From positions 1-9,770 of the forward strand of contig JAUYEQ010000205.1 in NCBI GenBank assembly GCA_030691295.1: DNA of 9,770 nucleotides. Direction: 5' to 3'. Positions 7,231-9,770 of this stretch are shown here, one piece after another (within the stretch, counting starts at the first letter, position 1; each line of letters begins with the position of its first letter). Made by a program: the position numbers and the translations under genes. The notes below the pieces were generated by a model, which saw nothing but the letters and a program-made list of their open reading frames with translations, was not told where the DNA came from and searched no databases. The DNA is from Bacteroidota bacterium. Lineage in GTDB: Bacteria; Bacteroidota; Bacteroidia; Bacteroidales; Prolixibacteraceae.

Positions 7231-7298
7231 ACAGATAACACAAATTTTCACAGATTATTTTTGGTTTTTAATCTGTGCTTATCTGAGTAATCTGTGGT
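7231..7298. repeat. Left copy of the CACAGATT/AATCTGTG palindromic repeat
   Basis: CACAGATT at 7249-7256 pairs with AATCTGTG at 7270-7277 (13-base loop). An outer stem pairs CAGATAA at 7232-7238 with TTATCTG at 7279-7285. The last 29 bases (7270-7298) match 7796-7824 at 28 positions, the one difference being C7278 against T7804. It lies between sbcD and the GxxExxY gene in a 172-base gap (7174-7345) that otherwise has only AT-rich leader sequence. Confidence 0.85.
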
Positions 7299-7345
7299 AA
7301 AATAATAATAATCAATTTGTGTTTATTCATTTTAAATTTTAAGAT

Positions 7346-7720
7346 ATGGAAACATTGAATCTGATTAGTTACGACATTATTGGTGCCGCTTACAAAGTCC
7401 ATTCAGCGCTTGGGCCCGGTCTTCTGGAATCAACCTATGAAATTTGCCTGGAATACGAGTTGAAAAAAATGGGGTACAAAGTTGAGCGGCAAAAACCTTT
7501 ACCGGTTATTTATGATGAAATCAAATTGGATGCAGGTTATCGTATTGATTTGTTGGTGGAGGATTCTGTAATTGTTGAATTGAAAGCTGTAAATGAAATG
7601 ATTCCACTTTTCAAAGCTCAGTTAATGTCACATTTAAAATTATCTTATTTAAGATTGGGATTGCTCATTAATTTCAATGTCATCGACCTGAAAAAAGGAA
7701 TAACCAGAATTGTGATGTGA
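7346..7720 (+). CDS. GxxExxY family protein, PD-(D/E)XK nuclease-like
   Basis: A 124-residue protein of the GxxExxY family, a full-length match in size. The name motif is G25-L-L-E28-S-T-Y31 in LGPGLLESTYE. The nuclease-like core has D68 in YRIDLLVE and E78-L-K80 in VIVELKAV, the D...ExK pattern of the PD-(D/E)XK fold, and a family-typical end LRLGLLINFN. The fold suggests metal-dependent nucleic acid cleavage, but I know of no demonstrated function for the family. No signal peptide or membrane segment is present. The ATG at 7346 begins the characteristic METLNLISYDIIGAAYKVH region. The gene is more AT-rich than sbcD and sbcC, stands between them in the same direction, and is flanked by two copies of a palindromic repeat, suggesting arrival as a unit. 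It may be co-transcribed with the sbc genes or have its own weak promoter. Confidence 0.93.
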   Translation: METLNLISYDIIGAAYKVHSALGPGLLESTYEICLEYELKKMGYKVERQKPLPVIYDEIKLDAGYRIDLLVEDSVIVELKAVNEMIPLFKAQLMSHLKLSYLRLGLLINFNVIDLKKGITRIVM

Positions 7721-7746
7721 AAACCAATAGAAGAAAAAAAAGTAAC

Positions 7747-7824
7747 CCACAGGCTACACGGATTTACACAGATTAATCACAAAATATTTTTTTTCAATCT
7801 GTGTTTATCTGAGTAATCTGTGGT
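7747..7824. repeat. Right copy of the CACAGATT/AATCTGTG palindromic repeat
   Basis: CACAGATT at 7767-7774 pairs with AATCTGTG at 7796-7803 across a 21-base loop rich in A and T. The outer CCACAG at 7747-7752 pairs with CTGTGG at 7818-7823. Its right 29 bases are nearly identical to those of the left copy and lie 526 bases away in the same orientation; the left halves are more diverged. It ends 34 bases before the sbcC start and fills most of the 138-base gap 7721-7858. Confidence 0.85.
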
Positions 7825-7858
7825 GTTTAAATATTAATTTGGGGTGAAATCTTAAACT

Positions 7859-9770
7859 ATGATACCAGTAAAACTGACCATACAAGGTTTATACTCCTAT
7901 CAGGAGAAGCAAACCATCGACTTTACAAAACTTACAGAGGCCAATTTGTTCGGGATTTTTGGCGCGGTTGGAAGTGGAAAATCCAGCATTCTGGAAGCCA
8001 TAACTTTTGCTATTTACGGAGAGACAGATCGGCTGAATTCAAGGGACAATCGTAATTACAACATGATGAACCTGAAATCAAGCGATTTGCTGATCGAGTT
8101 CATCTTCGAAACCGGGAAAGACCAGACGGCTTATCAGGCAGTGGTGAAAGGCCGGCGCAACGGTAAAAAGTTCGAAGAAGTTAAAGCGTTGGAACGTACT
8201 GCCTATCGAAAGGAAAATGAAAACTGGATTCCGATAGAACCTGAAATGCTTGAAAAGGCGATTGGCCTGAGCTACAACAATTTCAAACGAACCATCATCA
8301 TTCCTCAGGGGCAGTTTCAGGAATTTCTGCAGTTGGGAAGTACCGATCGCACCCGGATGATGAAGGAACTTTTCAATCTCGAACGATTTGAACTTTACTA
8401 CAAAGTTGTTTCGCTCGAATCGAAAAACAATGCAAATAAGCAAAACATTGAAGGTCAATTACAACAGCTTGGGGCGATTGATCCGGAGCAGGTAAAACAA
8501 TTCGAAGAACAACTTGCCCAGATAAAAACTGAAATTGGTCAACTTAGCCTTATTCTGAAAGAAAATCAGGTTAAAGAGTCTGAATTCAAGATGTTACAGG
8601 AGCTGATTAAAAAGCTGGCTGATGCTCAGCAAAAGTTAAAGCAATTGCAGGATCAGGAACCCAAATACATTCAACAAGAAACACTTATTCGAAACTATGA
8701 ACAATGCCTTATTCAGTTTAAGGGGTTGATGGATGCGCTGGCTTTAAGCAACAAAAAGATCATTCAAAACACTGGTCAGATTGAAAAAGAGACTATTATC
8801 CTGAAAAAATCGGAAGAGGAAATTGCCACGCTGGAAATTGCTTTTACTGAATTGAAAATTGCTTACGACGGACGTGATATACTGAAATTGCAGGCCGATG
8901 AATTGGGAAAAATAACACGACTGAATATTTTATCAGCCTCCGTTTTAAGCGATGAAGACAGAATTAAAAAGGGTATGCTGATTCTTGATAAAACCATTGA
9001 AACTTCAGCAAAGCTTAAACTTGAAAAAGCTAAACTTGAACTTCTGCTGAAAGCTGAAAAGTTGCGGCTTCCTGATTTGGCAATGCTTTCGGAAGTAAAA
9101 TCGTGGCATGTCGATAATAAAAACCTGAATCAGCAATTCGCGGAGAAGAAGCTTGAAGCTGAAAAATTCAAGAAAGAAATCGAAGCAATTGACGAAGCGG
9201 CAAGAACAAAGTTTAAAGATCCGATTTTTGCCGGACTGGCACCTGATGCCACTACCGTTACAGGTATTCAGATCATGAAGGAAAAGATTGAACTCCTGAA
9301 AAAGCAGATTTTGGAACTTGATGGAGAAGCGGATCATTACCGGGTGCAGGCAAAACTGGAAGAATATGCCGTGAACCTGCACGATGGCGAAGCTTGTCCG
9401 CTTTGTGGTTCACTGCAACATCCAACGGTTCTAAGTGCTGAAAGTGTTGCCGAAGCCTTGTCGAAAGCTTTGAAAAACCGAGGTGAAATTGAGAAGACGA
9501 TTTCGAATGCCAATGAAAATATCAGTCAACTTTCTGATTTAGCCAACCGGATGAAATTCAACTCAGAACATCTTGACGGATTGACTGCTAAACTCAAAGA
9601 ACTGGAAGTGAAAATTGCAGATCATATTGCCCTTTTTCGTTGGGAAGGTTTTAAAGATGAAGTGACAGTCAGTCAGGCATTTTTGGCTGCTGAAAGCATT
9701 CAGAAGATTTTGAATGAAAAGGAAAAGGAACTTGAAAAGACGATTGCCAATTTGGAAAAGGAGGCTTCGA
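7859..9770 (+). CDS. sbcC: SbcC, ATPase subunit of the SbcCD complex, C-terminal part beyond the right edge
   Basis: ATG at 7859 opens a frame with no stop to the window end, giving 637 residues of a protein usually about 1000 long. It is the SMC/Rad50-like ATPase that controls SbcD. Walker A is GAVGSGKS at residues 35-42. The Q-loop region is PQGQF at 149-153, followed by the charged LFNLERFELYY segment. From about residue 190 the sequence is Glu/Lys/Gln/Leu-rich coiled coil. The zinc hook Cys-Pro-Leu-Cys is at 513-516, where two SbcC molecules join, and the returning coil begins after it. The second coil, signature motif and Walker B lie outside the window, so completeness cannot be judged. 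The start gives the family opening MIPVKLTIQGLYSY. The gene lies 34 bases after the right palindromic repeat, so its expression must tolerate or use the inserted segment. Confidence 0.95.
   Translation, partial: MIPVKLTIQGLYSYQEKQTIDFTKLTEANLFGIFGAVGSGKSSILEAITFAIYGETDRLNSRDNRNYNMMNLKSSDLLIEFIFETGKDQTAYQAVVKGRRNGKKFEEVKALERTAYRKENENWIPIEPEMLEKAIGLSYNNFKRTIIIPQGQFQEFLQLGSTDRTRMMKELFNLERFELYYKVVSLESKNNANKQNIEGQLQQLGAIDPEQVKQFEEQLAQIKTEIGQLSLILKENQVKESEFKMLQELIKKLADAQQKLKQLQDQEPKYIQQETLIRNYEQCLIQFKGLMDALALSNKKIIQNTGQIEKETIILKKSEEEIATLEIAFTELKIAYDGRDILKLQADELGKITRLNILSASVLSDEDRIKKGMLILDKTIETSAKLKLEKAKLELLLKAEKLRLPDLAMLSEVKSWHVDNKNLNQQFAEKKLEAEKFKKEIEAIDEAARTKFKDPIFAGLAPDATTVTGIQIMKEKIELLKKQILELDGEADHYRVQAKLEEYAVNLHDGEACPLCGSLQHPTVLSAESVAEALSKALKNRGEIEKTISNANENISQLSDLANRMKFNSEHLDGLTAKLKELEVKIADHIALFRWEGFKDEVTVSQAFLAAESIQKILNEKEKELEKTIANLEKEAS

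Larger units (their letters stand above)
7231..7824 (+). mobile_element. Candidate inserted cassette: GxxExxY gene bracketed by direct palindromic repeats
   Basis: The segment runs from one palindromic repeat to the other and contains one gene, 7346-7720. It separates sbcD from sbcC, which are usually adjacent. A hand count over 7381-7680 gives about 36% GC, against roughly 40-60% in sampled lines of sbcD and sbcC. No transposase, integrase, terminal inverted repeats or clear target-site duplication is visible, so this is not a recognised insertion sequence. Outer limits are set by the repeats and are approximate. Confidence 0.4.

Noticed and set aside
7834..7841. TTAATTTG as a promoter for sbcC between the right repeat and its start
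   Set aside because: The second base departs from the consensus and no TTG lies 17-23 bases upstream.
7174..7858. Insertion sequence with transposase
   Set aside because: The only gene is a GxxExxY protein. No DDE, HUH or recombinase motif, terminal inverted repeats or target duplication could be found, so only a candidate cassette is reported.
8078..8458. Minus-strand frame of 126 codons
   Set aside because: It is antisense to the sbcC N-terminal ATPase region. The Phe-rich translation reflects the Lys/Glu codons of the true gene.
9005..9382. Minus-strand frame of 125 codons
   Set aside because: It is antisense to the sbcC coiled coil. Its Phe/Leu-rich composition is typical of reversed AAR/GAR codons.

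Overview
The window looks like chromosomal DNA from a member of the Bacteroidota, plausibly Bacteroidales or Marinilabiliales. The evidence is a type IX secretion (T9SS) sorting domain, a surface protein with repeats of the kind that carry GVCW and YATNSAGT motifs, genes without Shine-Dalgarno sequences, promoter-like TAnnTTTG boxes, and SbcC, FeSOD and GxxExxY proteins with Bacteroidota-style sequence. The exact taxon is an inference. No tRNA, rRNA, CRISPR array or transposase gene is visible.

Left part (1-1677, minus strand): two tightly spaced genes for exported proteins. A short T9SS-sorted protein is transcribed first. Four bases later a larger repeat-containing surface protein begins, which runs off the left edge without its C-terminus. 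A 489-bp AT-rich gap (1678-2166) then separates them from genes on the plus strand and holds a plausible promoter for the minus-strand pair.

Middle (2167-3093, plus strand): an iron-type superoxide dismutase (sodB), a long palindromic repeat starting at its stop codon, a 58-residue winged-helix protein, and a clear intrinsic terminator.

Right part (3195-9770, plus strand): an apparent operon. It encodes an exported GH5-like glycoside hydrolase, a lipoprotein M28 aminopeptidase with a PA domain, the SbcD nuclease (its start overlaps the peptidase stop as ATGA), a GxxExxY protein of the PD-(D/E)XK nuclease type, and the SbcC ATPase, cut by the right edge after the zinc hook. SbcD and SbcC form one hairpin- and end-processing DNA repair complex and are normally adjacent. 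Here they are 685 bp apart, and the gap contains the AT-richer GxxExxY gene bracketed by two copies of a palindromic CACAGATT/AATCTGTG repeat. That cassette is the most unusual structure in the window and looks like an insertion into the sbcDC operon.
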